Positions 10,317-20,094 of a DNA stretch of 64,000 nt are shown in pieces. The stretch spans positions 1 to 64,000 of the forward strand of contig NZ_LNQV01000013.1 of the NCBI RefSeq assembly GCF_001515305.1, given 5' to 3'. How positions within the stretch are numbered: the first letter of the stretch is position 1; each line of letters begins with the position of its first letter. The position numbers and the translations under genes are program-made. The notes under the pieces are model-generated. The model was given only the letters and a program-made list of their open reading frames with translations. It ran no database searches and had not been told where the DNA came from. This DNA is from Aquitalea pelogenes (lineage in GTDB: Bacteria; Pseudomonadota; Gammaproteobacteria; Burkholderiales; Chromobacteriaceae).

Positions 10317-10763
10317 ATGCCTTCCGCCCATATCCTGCGTACCTTCCTGCCCCATGCCCTTGCCGGCTTGTGCTGCTTGTTGTTGTCCTGCCTTGCATTG
10401 CAAGCCCAGGCAGCGCCCTTGTACTGGCAATGCAGTGATCAGTGCGAACAGAACGCCAGTCTGGAAAACAAGCCGGTGAAACAGGAGAAGGGCGGCACCA
10501 TCTCGCTGTGGTGGAGCCTGAATTTTGTTTTGGGCGGCAGTGCCGTGCACAGCGCGGAAATCCTCACCGAGCTGGACTGCGTCAGTGGTCAGGGGCGTGA
10601 CCGGGCCATCCTGTATTTCGCAGCCCCCAATCTGGCGGGTGGTGTGCAAAGCTTCAGCATCGACAATGCATGGTATGTGTACACCACGCAGCGTTTTGGC
10701 GAGTTTCTGCACCATGCCTGCCTGCAGCATGCACCGGCCAGTGCGGCCAGCGGGGCGAGCTGA
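10317..10763 (+). CDS. Exported protein, surface-adhesin-E-like
   Basis: A predicted secreted protein of 148 residues. The signal peptide spans about residues 1-32 (ALAGLCCLLLSCLALQAQA, cleavage before APLYW). The mature part has four cysteines (WQCSDQCEQ, LDCVSG, HHACLQ) and a layout (LDC near the middle, a W-Y-V strand, then a late Cys) that recalls the small surface-adhesin E domain. This resemblance is weak and the function is unknown. The same frame is open from 10206, but that extension has no signal-peptide character, so I prefer 10317. Confidence 0.5.
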   Translation: MPSAHILRTFLPHALAGLCCLLLSCLALQAQAAPLYWQCSDQCEQNASLENKPVKQEKGGTISLWWSLNFVLGGSAVHSAEILTELDCVSGQGRDRAILYFAAPNLAGGVQSFSIDNAWYVYTTQRFGEFLHHACLQHAPASAASGAS

Positions 10764-10786
10764 GGCTGCAGCGGCATGGCTGCCGT

Positions 10787-12772
10787 CTAGTCTTTGCGCA
10801 CGGCTTTGCTGCTAGCGCGCATGCCAGCCAGTTTGGCGTACAGGGTGGAGCGCGAGATGCCAAGGCTGCGGGCTGCCCGGGACAGGTTGCCGTCCGACTG
10901 CGCGATGGCCCGTTCTATGGCCTGTCTTTCGATGGCGTCCAGCCGGTTTTCCTGCTGCGGGTTGATATCTGCTTGTTCGCCGTACCGCATGCGGCCTGTC
11001 AGCAGGTCGGGCGGGAGTTGCGCCATGTCTATGCATTCTCCGTCGCACAGTGCAAACAGCATCTCGTACACATTGCGCAATTCCCTGACATTGCCGGGCC
11101 AGTCGTGCCGGGTCAGTACCTCCATGACACCTTCTCCCAGCCGCTTTCCTGCGGTGCCATATTTGCGGGCAAATTGCGCGTCCAGATGCGCAATGATGTC
11201 GATGATGTCCTCCTTGCGCGAGCGCAGGGGTGGAATCAGCACGCTGCTGACGCATAGCCGGTGATAGAGGTCGCTGCGGAAGCGGCCGCTGGCTACCTCG
11301 GCCTGCAGGTCACGGTTGGTGGCGGCAACCAGCCGCAGCTTGATCTGCCGTTCATGTCGATCTCCCAGTCGCACCAGGCGGCCGTCTTCCAGCACCCGCA
11401 GCAAATGAGGCTGCACTTCCAGCGGCATTTCACCGATTTCATCCAGAAACAGGGTACCGCCATCGGCCTGTTCTATCTTGCCCGGCATGCCGCCACGACG
11501 GGCACCGGTAAAAGCCCCGTCGACATAGCCGAACAGTTCGCTGGCCAGCAGGTCGCGTGACAGTGCCCCGCAATTGAGCGCAACAAAGGGCGCTGTCGCC
11601 CGGCCGGAGCTTTGATGGATGGCGCGGGCAAACAGCTCTTTGCCCACCCCGGTTTCACCCAGCAGCAATACCGGCAGGTCGAGTACTGCCAGACGCCGGG
11701 CCTGCTGCCGGGTGGCATGCAGGCCCGGGCTGCTGCCGATGATGGCATCAAAGGCATCCGCTGGAGGCTGAGGGCTTGCACTGACAGCCGGTTTGACTGG
11801 CGTTCCGGCTTGCCGCAACGGAATGATCAGCAGGCTGCCCAGCTGTTGTCCCTTTTCCTGCAGTCCTTGTACCCAAGCTTGTTGCAGCCAGGCAGGTGCC
11901 TGTTGCTGACGCAGTTCGGCCGGGTCACCCAGGTTGCAGGCGGGCAGATACCAGTTGCCGTCATGTAACAGGCTGACGCCGTGTTGCTGCTGTGCCTCGT
12001 GCAGCTTGCCGTTTTGTTTCAGCAGGCGGCCATGCCGGTCAAACAGCAGCAGGCAGTCATTGCGGTACTGATTGAAGGCCAGGGTGGAGAGCTCCAGCAG
12101 GCGGTGATTGAGGGTATGGGCTTGTTGCAGCAGTGTGCATTCGATCTGTCTGGCCGCAGCAATGGCCAGTCCCAGTGAATGCCCGTGAAAGGTTTCCTTG
12201 CGTCCTGACAGGTCGATCACGCCCAGCAAGGCCTGGCTGTAGGGGTCGAAGATGGGTGCGGCGGCACAGGTCCATTGCTTGATATCCAGACAGTAATGCT
12301 CGTTGGCATGAATCTGAACCGGCTGGCCGGTGGCAAGGGCGGTTCCGATGGCATTGGTACCGATAAGCGATTCGGTCCATAAACCGCCGGGTGCCAGATT
12401 CACCTGCTCGCCGGCCTGCCTTGCGCGATGGGCACCGTGCTGGTCAAGAATCATGCCGTCTGCGTCGGCCAGCATGATCATCGAGCCGGATTCCTTGAGC
12501 ACCTCCCGTAGCAGGCCCATCACCGGGCGTGCCGCACCAAGCAGTGTTTCTGCCTGCTGGCAGCGTGCAGTCAGCAGCTGCTTGCTGTCGATGACCGGGG
12601 CAACTTGCAGTGTCGGGTTGACCTCGCTGGAGCGACAGCGCAGCCAGGACTGCCAGATGACCTGACGGATGGCATCGGTCGGGTTGCTTTCCTGGCAGAT
12701 GAATGCTTCCCAGCAACTGGCAACCCGTTGATCGTTGACGGCACTCGGAATCAGCGGTTTTGAACGTGGCAT
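10787..12772 (-). CDS. acxR: Sigma-54-dependent activator of acetone metabolism (AcoR/AcxR type)
   Basis: A 661-residue enhancer-binding protein. A GAF-type sensor covers about residues 75-220. The AAA+ domain follows, with Walker A GETGVGKE at 372-379, the sigma-54 contact loop GAFTGA at 419-424 and Walker [13 protein letters not shown] from about 438. A Fis-type helix-turn-helix ends the protein ([20 protein letters not shown]). This is the AcoR architecture; homologues in Xanthobacter and Cupriavidus activate acetone carboxylase genes. It is divergent from acxABC, whose promoter is of sigma-54 type, so direct control is very likely. The ligand is presumably acetone or a related ketone or alcohol. 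Confidence 0.9.
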   Translation of the reverse strand: MPRSKPLIPSAVNDQRVASCWEAFICQESNPTDAIRQVIWQSWLRCRSSEVNPTLQVAPVIDSKQLLTARCQQAETLLGAARPVMGLLREVLKESGSMIMLADADGMILDQHGAHRARQAGEQVNLAPGGLWTESLIGTNAIGTALATGQPVQIHANEHYCLDIKQWTCAAAPIFDPYSQALLGVIDLSGRKETFHGHSLGLAIAAARQIECTLLQQAHTLNHRLLELSTLAFNQYRNDCLLLFDRHGRLLKQNGKLHEAQQQHGVSLLHDGNWYLPACNLGDPAELRQQQAPAWLQQAWVQGLQEKGQQLGSLLIIPLRQAGTPVKPAVSASPQPPADAFDAIIGSSPGLHATRQQARRLAVLDLPVLLLGETGVGKELFARAIHQSSGRATAPFVALNCGALSRDLLASELFGYVDGAFTGARRGGMPGKIEQADGGTLFLDEIGEMPLEVQPHLLRVLEDGRLVRLGDRHERQIKLRLVAATNRDLQAEVASGRFRSDLYHRLCVSSVLIPPLRSRKEDIIDIIAHLDAQFARKYGTAGKRLGEGVMEVLTRHDWPGNVRELRNVYEMLFALCDGECIDMAQLPPDLLTGRMRYGEQADINPQQENRLDAIERQAIERAIAQSDGNLSRAARSLGISRSTLYAKLAGMRASSKAVRKD

Positions 12773-12882
12773 GGAGATTTCACCTTCAGCATGAGTGGAA
12801 TGTGGAATGAGGCGCGGCTAAAACAGCGTCCATCATCATGGAAATTGGGCAGTACCGGCCTGCACCCATCGGTCAGGCGGGC

Positions 12883-12929
12883 TGTCCGTATTCCGTACAC
12901 TGTCCGCGCCCTTGTCTGTATTCAAGACA
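12883..12929. promoter_or_regulatory. Candidate upstream activating sequences for AcxR
   Basis: Two related 17-base elements start exactly 30 bases apart, about three helical turns: TGTCCGTATTCCGTACA at 12883-12899 and TGTCTGTATTCAAGACA at 12913-12929. The second is an inverted repeat (TGTCT/AGACA, 7-base spacer). They lie 98-144 bases upstream of the -24 element of the acx promoter, a normal distance for enhancer sites of an AAA+ activator. Binding by AcxR is inference. Confidence 0.6.
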
Positions 12930-13026
12930 TCCGGGCTGAGGTGCGTTTTCCGTCATTCCATGTTTTTGTTTTTGCAAGTCATTGTAAATAAATGAAAAAG
13001 TGGAAAACCTGTTTTGGTTTCAAGGA

Positions 13027-13042
13027 TGGCACGCATGTTGCC
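13027..13042 (+). promoter_or_regulatory. Sigma-54 (-24/-12) promoter of acxABC
   Basis: The sequence TGGCACGCATGTTGCC fits the consensus TGGCACG-N4-TTGC without mismatch. Transcription should begin near 13053, giving a leader of about 130 bases. The promoter lies inside a longer open frame that reaches back to 13000, which supports placing the acxA start downstream at 13186. Confidence 0.9.
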
Positions 13043-13185
13043 ATTACCCGGCTGGGGACATTCCCCGTCACGTGGTGCCTGTCATTGGTTTCTGGCCAAA
13101 AGATTTGTCGCAGCCAGGTTGGCTGCCTCTTGAGGTTGTCAGGGCAAGACCACGATGTCGAACCACTCAGTCTGGAGGAATCAAT

Positions 13186-15330
13186 ATGCAAAGGCGATCC
13201 ATCGTTCAGGTGATGGGCATTGATGCAGGCGGCACGATGACCGACACCTTTTTCGTCCGCGAAGATGGGCGTTTTGTCGTTGGCAAGGCACAAAGCAATC
13301 CCGCTGACGAGTCACATGCCATTTACCACTCATCGCGGGATGCGCTGGCACACTGGGGCCGGACGGTTGACGATGTGTATCCGGAGCTGGTGACCTGCGT
13401 GTACTCCGGCACGGCCATGCTCAACCGCATCCTGGCACGCAAGGGCTTGCCGGTGGGGCTGATCTGCAACAAGGGATTCGAGCAGATCCACGCCATGGGG
13501 CGAGCCTTGCAAAGCTATCTGGGCTATGCGCTGGAAGACCGTATTCATCTGAATACCCACCGTTACGATGAACCGCTGGTGCCGGTATCCCGCACCCGTG
13601 GCGTGACGGAGCGCACCGACGTGCAGGGAGAAATTGTCATCCCGCTGCGCGAGGATGAGGTGCGCCAGGCCACCCGCGAGCTGCTGGAAGCCGGTGCCCA
13701 GGCCATCGTCATTTGCCTGTTGCAGTCGCACAAGAACCCGCGCAGCGAACAGCAGGCGCGCGACATTGTGCTGGATGAGTTGCAACAGGCCCATGCCCGG
13801 CTGCCTGTCTTTGCCTCGGTGGACTATTACCCGTCGCGCAAGGAAAGCCACCGCATGAACACCACCATTCTGGAAGCCTACGGAGCCGAGCCATCACGTC
13901 AGACGCTAAAGCAGGTCAGCGACTTGTTCAGCAAGTACGGGGCGCGCTTTGACCTGCGGGTGATGGCCACCCACGGTGGCACCATCAGCTGGAAGGCCAA
14001 GGAACTGGCACGCACCATCGTGTCCGGTCCCATCGGTGGGGTGATTGGCGCCAAGTTGCTGGGCGAATACCTGGGCGATGACAATATCGCCTGTTCGGAC
14101 ATAGGCGGTACCAGCTTCGATGTCGCCCTGATCACCAAGGGCAATTTCGCCATCAAGTCCGACCCGGACATGGCCCGGCTGGTGTTGTCACTGCCGCTGG
14201 TGGCCATGGATTCGGTCGGCGCAGGCGCCGGCAGCTTCGTGCGGCTGGACCCGTACAGCAAGGCCATCAAGCTGGGGCCGGACAGCGCCGGTTACCGGGT
14301 GGGTACCTGCTGGCCGGAAAGCGGGCTGGATACCGTGTCGGTGTCGGACTGCCATGTGGTGCTGGGCTATCTGAATCCTGACAACTTCCTTGGCGGAGCC
14401 ATCAAGCTGGATGTCGCCCGTGCCCGGAAACATATCAAGGCGCAAATTGCCGACCCGCTGGGCCTGAGTGTGGAAGATGCCGCAGCAGGTGTCATCGAGC
14501 TGCTGGACCTCACCCTGTCCGAATACCTGCGTGCCAATATCAGCGCCAAGGGCTACAACCCGGCGGAATTCACCTGCTTCTCCTATGGCGGGGCCGGGCC
14601 GGTGCATACCTATGGTTATACCGGCGGTGTCGGTTTCAAGGACGTAGTGGTGCCTGCCTGGGCGGCTGGCTTCTCGGCCTTTGGCTGTGCCTGTGCCGAT
14701 TTTGAATACCGCTATGACAAGTCGGTGGATCTGGGCGTGGCGCAGCATGCCAGCGCAGCCGAAAAGGTGGCAGCCTGCCAAACCTTGCAGGAAGCCTGGT
14801 CTGACCTGGCGCTCAAGGTGATCGACGAATTCGTGCTCAATGGCTACCAGCCCGAGGACGTATTGCTGATACCCGGTTTCAAGATGCAATACATGGGGCA
14901 GCTGAATGATCTGGAAATCGTCTCGCCGGTCACCTGGGCCAGCACGGCCGAACACTGGGACCGGATGGTCGAGGCCTTCGAAACCACCTATGGCCGGGTT
15001 TATGCCACCGCCGCACGCTCGCCGGAGCTGGGTTTTTCCATTACCGCAGCCATCCTGCGCGGCACAGTGATCACCCAGAAACCCGCCTTGCCGGAAGACC
15101 CGGATGCCGGCCCGGTTCCGCCTGCCGCCGCATGTCTGGGAACCCGCCCGTTCTACCGCCACAAAAAATGGTCTGAAGCCACGCTGTGGAGCATGGAAGG
15201 CCTGAAGGCCGGTAATCACATCATCGGGCCGGCCATCATCGAATCCGATGCCACCACCTTTGTGGTGCCCGACGGCTTTGCCACCCGGCTGGACAAGCAC
15301 CGACTGTTTCATCTGAGCCAGCTGCAATAA
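13186..15330 (+). CDS. acxA: Acetone carboxylase beta subunit
   Basis: This 714-residue protein belongs to the hydantoinase A/HyuA family, with the nucleotide-binding opening MGIDAGGTMTDTFFV and the later SDIGGTSFDVALI. In acetone carboxylase the beta subunit binds ATP and activates bicarbonate and acetone, to form acetoacetate. The start at 13186 follows GGAGGA and lies downstream of the sigma-54 promoter. It is first in a three-gene operon with 11- and 25-base gaps. Length and neighbours match the Xanthobacter enzyme subunit. Confidence 0.93.
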   Translation: MQRRSIVQVMGIDAGGTMTDTFFVREDGRFVVGKAQSNPADESHAIYHSSRDALAHWGRTVDDVYPELVTCVYSGTAMLNRILARKGLPVGLICNKGFEQIHAMGRALQSYLGYALEDRIHLNTHRYDEPLVPVSRTRGVTERTDVQGEIVIPLREDEVRQATRELLEAGAQAIVICLLQSHKNPRSEQQARDIVLDELQQAHARLPVFASVDYYPSRKESHRMNTTILEAYGAEPSRQTLKQVSDLFSKYGARFDLRVMATHGGTISWKAKELARTIVSGPIGGVIGAKLLGEYLGDDNIACSDIGGTSFDVALITKGNFAIKSDPDMARLVLSLPLVAMDSVGAGAGSFVRLDPYSKAIKLGPDSAGYRVGTCWPESGLDTVSVSDCHVVLGYLNPDNFLGGAIKLDVARARKHIKAQIADPLGLSVEDAAAGVIELLDLTLSEYLRANISAKGYNPAEFTCFSYGGAGPVHTYGYTGGVGFKDVVVPAWAAGFSAFGCACADFEYRYDKSVDLGVAQHASAAEKVAACQTLQEAWSDLALKVIDEFVLNGYQPEDVLLIPGFKMQYMGQLNDLEIVSPVTWASTAEHWDRMVEAFETTYGRVYATAARSPELGFSITAAILRGTVITQKPALPEDPDAGPVPPAAACLGTRPFYRHKKWSEATLWSMEGLKAGNHIIGPAIIESDATTFVVPDGFATRLDKHRLFHLSQLQ

Positions 15331-15341
15331 GGAGACGCACC

Positions 15342-17666
15342 ATGAACATGTTTAGCAAGCAGGAATTCGGCTCGGCCAATCTGTTGCATAACGGCCAGAC
15401 CCTGAAGCAGTACCGCGACGCCATCATCGAACGAACCCGTGCCACCGGGCATTACAACGGGCTGACAGAGCTGGCGCTGCGCGATGGCGACCCTATCGGC
15501 TACGAAAAGCTGTTTTCCAAGCTGCGCGGCGGGCTGGTGCATGCCCGTGAAACAGCCAAGAAAATTGCCGCCAGCCCCATCGTCGAGCAAGAGGGCGAAC
15601 TGTGCTTCACCCTCTACAACGCTGCCGGTGACTGCGTGCTCACCTCCACCGGCATCATCATTCATGTCGGCACCATGGGTGCAGCCATCAAGTACATGAT
15701 CGAGAACGACTGGGAGAGCAATCCCGGCATTCATCCGGGTGATATGTTCACCACCAACGATTGCGCCATCGGCAATGTCCACCCCTGCGACATTGCTACC
15801 ATCGTGCCCATTTTCTGGGAAGGCAGGCTGATAGGCTGGGTGGGCGGTGTCACCCATGTCATCGATACCGGAGCAGTGACGCCGGGCTCCATGTCCACCG
15901 GGCAAACCCAGCGTTTTGGTGATGGCTACATGATTACCTGCCGCAAGACAGGCATCAACGATGTACCGCTGCGTGACTGGCTGCACGAATCGCAGCGTTC
16001 GGTACGCACGCCCAAGTACTGGATCCTCGACGAAAAAACCCGCATTGCCGGCTGCCACATGATCCGCGATCTGGTTGAGGAGGTGATCCGGGCTGATGGC
16101 ATTGAAGCCTACGAAAAATTTGCCTTCGAAGTGATAGAAGAAGGGCGTCGCGGACTGATGGGCCGCATCAAGGCCATGACCCTGCCGGGCGTGTACCGCA
16201 AGGTGTCGTTTGTCGACGTACCGTACAAACACGAAGACGTGCAGGTATCCAATGCCTTTGCCAAGCTGGATTCCATCATGCATTCCCCCTGCGAGATGAC
16301 CATCAGGCCGGACGGCAAATGGCGGCTGGACTTCGAAGGTGCCAGCCGCTGGGGCTGGCACACCTTCAATGCCCATCAGGTGGCCTTCACTTCCGGCATC
16401 TGGGTGATGATGTGCCAGACCCTGGTGCCCACCCAGCGCATCAACGATGGCGCTTACTACGCTACTGAGTTCCGCCTGCCCAAGGGCACGTGGTGCAACC
16501 CGGATGACCGCCGTACCGGACATGCCTACGCCTGGCATTTTCTGGTGTCCGGCTGGTCCGCCTTGTGGCGCGGGTTGAGTCAGGCCTATTTCAGTCGTGG
16601 CTATCTGGAAGAAGTCAATGCCGGTAATGCCAACACCTCCAACTGGCTGCAAGGCGGTGGCATCAATCAGGATGGCGAAATCCATGCGGTCAACAGCTTT
16701 GAAGCCAGCTCCTGCGGCACAGGGGCCAGCGCCATCAAGGACGGGCTGAACCACGCCGCTGCCATCTGGAACCCGGAAGGCGACATGGGTGATATCGAAA
16801 TCTGGGAAATGGCCGAGCCGCTGCTTTACCTGGGGCGCAATGTCAAAACCAACTCCGGTGGCTATGGCAAATACCGTGGTGGCTGCGGTTTCGAAACCCT
16901 GCGCATGGTGTGGAAGGCACAGGACTGGACCATGTTCTTCATGGGCAATGGCTACATGAACAGCGACTGGGGGCTGATGGGCGGCTACCCCGCGGCCACC
17001 GGCTACCGTTTTGAAGCGCACAACACCGGGCTGGCAAAACGCATTGCTGCTGGCGAATCGCTGCCGCTGGGCGGAGATGCCAACCCCACACAGCCAGACT
17101 ACGAACGACACCTGGCGGCAGGGGCCAGGGTCAAGCGTGACAAGCAGTGCATGAGCACCGAAGACTGCTATGACAACTACGACCTCTACCTGAACTACCT
17201 GCGCGGCGGACCGGGATTTGGCGATCCGATAGACCGCGACCCCAAGGCGATAGAGGCCGACCTGAACCAGCAATTCCTGCTGCCGGAATACGCAGAACGC
17301 GTGTATGGCGCGGTGTTCAGCTGTGACAGCAAGGGCCGTTATACCGTGGACGTGGCAAAAACCGGGCAGCGGCGCGCGCAAATGCGGCAGGAAAGGCTGG
17401 CCCGTGCGCAGCCCACCCGCGTCTGGATGCAGCAGGAGCGCGAGCGGATTCTGGCCAGACAGGCCTCGGTACAGGTGCAGCACATGTTTGCCACCAGCTT
17501 TGCCCTGTCCGACAAGTTCAGCCGCCAGTTCAAGGCCTTCTGGAGCTTGCCTGACGACTGGCAGCTGCTGGAGAGCGAGCTGGGGGTGCCGTCTTATGGT
17601 GCCAAACACCGTATGGATTTGTCCTTGCTACCCGATGTCACCACCGTGGTGCAGGTGGAAGAGTAA
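15342..17666 (+). CDS. acxB: Acetone carboxylase alpha subunit
   Basis: A 774-residue HyuB-family protein, the largest subunit of the alpha2-beta2-gamma2 complex. Typical family segments are visible: GELCFTLYNAAGDC, HPGDMFTTNDCAIGNVHPCD and GGGINQDGEIHAVNSFE. It carries the Mn-dependent site where the carboxylation of acetone is completed. GGAG precedes the ATG. The antisense strand is also open over most of this gene, but that is a codon-bias shadow. Confidence 0.93.
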   Translation: MNMFSKQEFGSANLLHNGQTLKQYRDAIIERTRATGHYNGLTELALRDGDPIGYEKLFSKLRGGLVHARETAKKIAASPIVEQEGELCFTLYNAAGDCVLTSTGIIIHVGTMGAAIKYMIENDWESNPGIHPGDMFTTNDCAIGNVHPCDIATIVPIFWEGRLIGWVGGVTHVIDTGAVTPGSMSTGQTQRFGDGYMITCRKTGINDVPLRDWLHESQRSVRTPKYWILDEKTRIAGCHMIRDLVEEVIRADGIEAYEKFAFEVIEEGRRGLMGRIKAMTLPGVYRKVSFVDVPYKHEDVQVSNAFAKLDSIMHSPCEMTIRPDGKWRLDFEGASRWGWHTFNAHQVAFTSGIWVMMCQTLVPTQRINDGAYYATEFRLPKGTWCNPDDRRTGHAYAWHFLVSGWSALWRGLSQAYFSRGYLEEVNAGNANTSNWLQGGGINQDGEIHAVNSFEASSCGTGASAIKDGLNHAAAIWNPEGDMGDIEIWEMAEPLLYLGRNVKTNSGGYGKYRGGCGFETLRMVWKAQDWTMFFMGNGYMNSDWGLMGGYPAATGYRFEAHNTGLAKRIAAGESLPLGGDANPTQPDYERHLAAGARVKRDKQCMSTEDCYDNYDLYLNYLRGGPGFGDPIDRDPKAIEADLNQQFLLPEYAERVYGAVFSCDSKGRYTVDVAKTGQRRAQMRQERLARAQPTRVWMQQERERILARQASVQVQHMFATSFALSDKFSRQFKAFWSLPDDWQLLESELGVPSYGAKHRMDLSLLPDVTTVVQVEE

Positions 17667-17691
17667 AACCCCATGCAGAAGGAGACAGCAC

Positions 17692-18198
17692 ATGTCGGCA
17701 TATACCAATGAACAGATTTCCCATCTGGTGGATGGCACGCTGGACTGGGACACCACCTTTCGCATGTTGTCCATGCCCAAGGATCAGCAGCGCTTTGTGC
17801 AATACCTGGCCGCCTTGCAGGAGAAGGTGAGCTTTCCCGACCGCATCATCCTGCCACTTGGCCCGCACCTGTATATCGTGCAGTCCTGCCAGGACAAGCG
17901 CTGGGTGACGCAGTGCGATTGCGGCCATGTGTTTGGTGATTACCGCGAAAACTGGAAGCTCAATGCCATGATTCATGTGCGTGATAGCCCCGAAGCCATG
18001 GCCGAGGTGTACCCGCCGCTGATGGCACCGGACACGCAGTGGCAGGTGTATCGCGAGTATTACTGCCCGCAATGCGCCACCATGCATGATGTGGAAGCAC
18101 CCACCCCCTGGTATCCGGTGATTCACGATTTCGAGCCGGACATCGAAACCTTCTATCAGCAGTGGCTGCAAATACCGCTGCCAGAGCGGGCCAACTGA
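17692..18198 (+). CDS. acxC: Acetone carboxylase gamma subunit
   Basis: This small subunit has 168 residues, as usual for the family. Two cysteine pairs, QCDCGHVF and YYCPQCATMH, form the likely zinc site of the gamma subunit. The start ATG at 17692 follows AGGAGA. It completes the acxABC operon. The next gene, nasT, has its own promoter 55 bases on. Confidence 0.92.
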   Translation: MSAYTNEQISHLVDGTLDWDTTFRMLSMPKDQQRFVQYLAALQEKVSFPDRIILPLGPHLYIVQSCQDKRWVTQCDCGHVFGDYRENWKLNAMIHVRDSPEAMAEVYPPLMAPDTQWQVYREYYCPQCATMHDVEAPTPWYPVIHDFEPDIETFYQQWLQIPLPERAN

Positions 18199-18252
18199 GT
18201 CCAAGGGCTAAGCGGTGCGGGGGGCTTGCACTGCCTCGCACTGGCTGGCCTT

Positions 18253-18268
18253 GGGCACGAATATTGCA
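18253..18268 (+). promoter_or_regulatory. Probable sigma-54 promoter of nasTS
   Basis: GGGCACGAATATTGCA matches TGGCACG-N4-TTGCA except for the first base and keeps the essential GG-N10-GC. It would start transcription near 18279, just ahead of the nasT start codons. It implies NtrC-type nitrogen control of the sensor genes. Confidence 0.7.
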
Positions 18269-18300
18269 TCCCTGGTGGTCATCACCCGATGATGGCTGCC

Positions 18301-18891
18301 ATGACTGCTTCCACTCCATTACGACTATTACTGGTCAACGATACCGACCGCCCGATGGCGCAGCTGCATGCTGCGCTGACGGCGGCTGGCTATCTGGTGG
18401 TGGCACAGGCGCAAGGCGCGGCAGAGCTTTTGCAGCTGGTGGACAGCCAGTCTCCCGACATCATCATCATTGATACCGAATCCCCCTCCCGCGACACACT
18501 GGAGCAGCTGGCACTGATGGGCCATGCCGCGCCACGCCCGGTGGTGATGTTTGCCGAGCAAGGCGGCTTGCCCGCCATTCAGGCTGCGGTCAGTGCCGGT
18601 GTCACCGCCTATGTGGTGGATCAGGTGGCGGCCAGCCGCCTGGCACCGATCATCGACATGGCGCGGGTCAAGTTTGAAGAAGACGCCCGTCTCAAAAAGC
18701 GACTGCTGCAAATGGAAGAGCAACTGGCAGAGCGCAAGCTGATCGAACGTGCCAAGGGCATCCTGATGGAGCGCCGCCAGCTGTCCGAAGCCGACGCCTA
18801 TGCGCTGCTGCGCAGCCAGGCCATGCAAAGCGGCTTGCGGCTGGCCGAACTGTCCCGCCAACTGATCAACTCCAGCAAGCTGCTGGGCTGA
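18301..18891 (+). CDS. nasT: NasT-type antiterminator, receiver plus ANTAR domain
   Basis: A response-regulator-like protein of 196 residues (a few more if one of the ATGs at 18289/18292 is used). The receiver domain covers about residues 5-125 (LRLLLVNDTDRPMAQLHAAL, SPDIIIIDTES). The ANTAR RNA-binding helices end the protein (LIERAKGILMERRQLSEADAYALLRSQAM). NasT binds paired hexaloop hairpins in the leader of nitrate-assimilation mRNA and prevents termination; NasS holds it inactive without nitrate. Exactly such a leader lies downstream at 20095-20210. The start must be after the promoter at 18253-18268, so the longer frame from 18226 is not used. No clear ribosome site is seen. Confidence 0.88.
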   Translation: MTASTPLRLLLVNDTDRPMAQLHAALTAAGYLVVAQAQGAAELLQLVDSQSPDIIIIDTESPSRDTLEQLALMGHAAPRPVVMFAEQGGLPAIQAAVSAGVTAYVVDQVAASRLAPIIDMARVKFEEDARLKKRLLQMEEQLAERKLIERAKGILMERRQLSEADAYALLRSQAMQSGLRLAELSRQLINSSKLLG

Positions 18892-18900
18892 AAGACATTC

Positions 18901-20004
18901 ATGACTGTTCCCGCATGCTTGCACACACTGAACCTGGGCTTTGTCGCACTGACAGATTGCGCACCGCTGGTGGTGGCGCAGCGTCTGGGGCTGGACCGTG
19001 AAATGGGTCTGCAATTCTGCCTGCACCGCCAGCCGTCCTGGTCGGCGGTGCGCGACAAGCTGATCAGCGGCCAGCTGGATGCCGCGCATGCACTGTACGG
19101 GCTGGTGTATGGCATGCAGCTGGGCCTGGGTAATCCGCCCTGCGACATGGCCATCCTGATGACGCTGAACCAGAACGGGCAGGGTATCAGCCTGGCTCCG
19201 GCTTTGGCCGATGCCTATTGCCAGGGTGCCAGCCTGATGGAAATCAGCCAGCAACTGGGCCGCCCGCTGGCACTGGCACATACCTTTCCCACCGGCACTC
19301 ACGCCATGTGGCTGTATTACTGGCTGGCCGCCCAGGGGGTGCATCCCTTGCGCGATGCCCGTTGCGTGGTGATTCCACCGGCACAAATGAGCGATGCCAT
19401 GCAGGCCGGTGTGTTGGACGGATTCTGTGCCGGCCAGCCCTGGCATGCACTGGCGCAGCAGCGCGGGGTAGCCAGCCTGGTGACGGACAGTGCGGTCATC
19501 TGGCCGAATCATCCGGAAAAGGTACTGGCTTGCCGACGCGAACTGGCACAGCAACAGCCGGATGTAGCCGGGCGTCTGGTACAGGCGCTGCTGCTGGCCT
19601 GCCACTGGCTGGACCAGCCGGAAAACCACGCACTGGCTGCCGCCTGGCTGGCCGCGGAGGACTGCCTGGCCATGCCGGCGGAGTTGATCCTGCAACACTG
19701 GACCGCGGCGGATGCCGGTCCACTGCATTTTTGTGATGAAGGTCGCGTCAATTACCCATATCCGTCGGATGCCTTGTGGTTTTTGCAGCAATACCGGCGC
19801 TGGGGCATGTGGCAGGGCAATGACGCGGCCGCCGTGGTGGCCAGCGTCAACCAGACCGCCTTGTATGAGCAAGCGGCCCGAGCCTGCGGCTTGTCATTGC
19901 CCGCTGTACATGACCGCCACAGCGTGCTGATGGACGGCAGCCACTGGCCAGATTATTCCGGCAGTGCGCCCAGTGTCGGTGCGCTGTCGCAATACACGCA
20001 CTGA
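18901..20004 (+). CDS. nasS: NasS-type nitrate sensor (NrtA/CmpA-like, cytoplasmic)
   Basis: A 367-residue protein of the nitrate/bicarbonate binding-protein family (NrtA/CmpA), but without a signal peptide, as expected for the cytoplasmic sensor NasS. Recognisable segments are LNLGFVALTDCAPLVVAQ, LDAAHALYGLVYGMQLG, TFPTGTHAMWLYYWLAA and the late CDEGRVNYPYPSDALWFL. It is 9 bases behind nasT. By analogy with Paracoccus and Azotobacter, NasS binds NasT and releases it when nitrate is bound. Confidence 0.87.
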   Translation: MTVPACLHTLNLGFVALTDCAPLVVAQRLGLDREMGLQFCLHRQPSWSAVRDKLISGQLDAAHALYGLVYGMQLGLGNPPCDMAILMTLNQNGQGISLAPALADAYCQGASLMEISQQLGRPLALAHTFPTGTHAMWLYYWLAAQGVHPLRDARCVVIPPAQMSDAMQAGVLDGFCAGQPWHALAQQRGVASLVTDSAVIWPNHPEKVLACRRELAQQQPDVAGRLVQALLLACHWLDQPENHALAAAWLAAEDCLAMPAELILQHWTAADAGPLHFCDEGRVNYPYPSDALWFLQQYRRWGMWQGNDAAAVVASVNQTALYEQAARACGLSLPAVHDRHSVLMDGSHWPDYSGSAPSVGALSQYTH

Positions 20005-20063
20005 TGCGGTGCAATATCCGGGCAAAACCGGCATGAATAGTCCCGCAAACAGCATTTTCCGGT

Positions 20064-20079
20064 TGGCACGCAAATTGCG
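20064..20079 (+). promoter_or_regulatory. Sigma-54 promoter of the nitrate assimilation operon
   Basis: TGGCACGCAAATTGCG has the full TGGCACG-N4-TTGC pattern. The predicted start, around 20090, is only about 5 bases ahead of the first leader hairpin. Together with the ANTAR leader, this gives two controls: general nitrogen status at initiation and nitrate at elongation. Confidence 0.88.
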
Positions 20080-20094
20080 ATAAGTGCGGTGTAG

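Noticed and set aside
13000-13185. N-terminal extension of acxA
   Set aside because: It contains the -24/-12 promoter and lies before the GGAGGA site, and family members start at MQRRSIVQ-like residues.
15309-17609. 766-codon open frame antisense to acxB, and similar long antisense frames (for example 21940-23757, 25030-26409, 7676-8674, 52332-54071)
   Set aside because: They mirror well-supported genes, have no family motifs, are rich in His/Gln/Gly as expected from reversed GC-biased codons, and lack ribosome sites.
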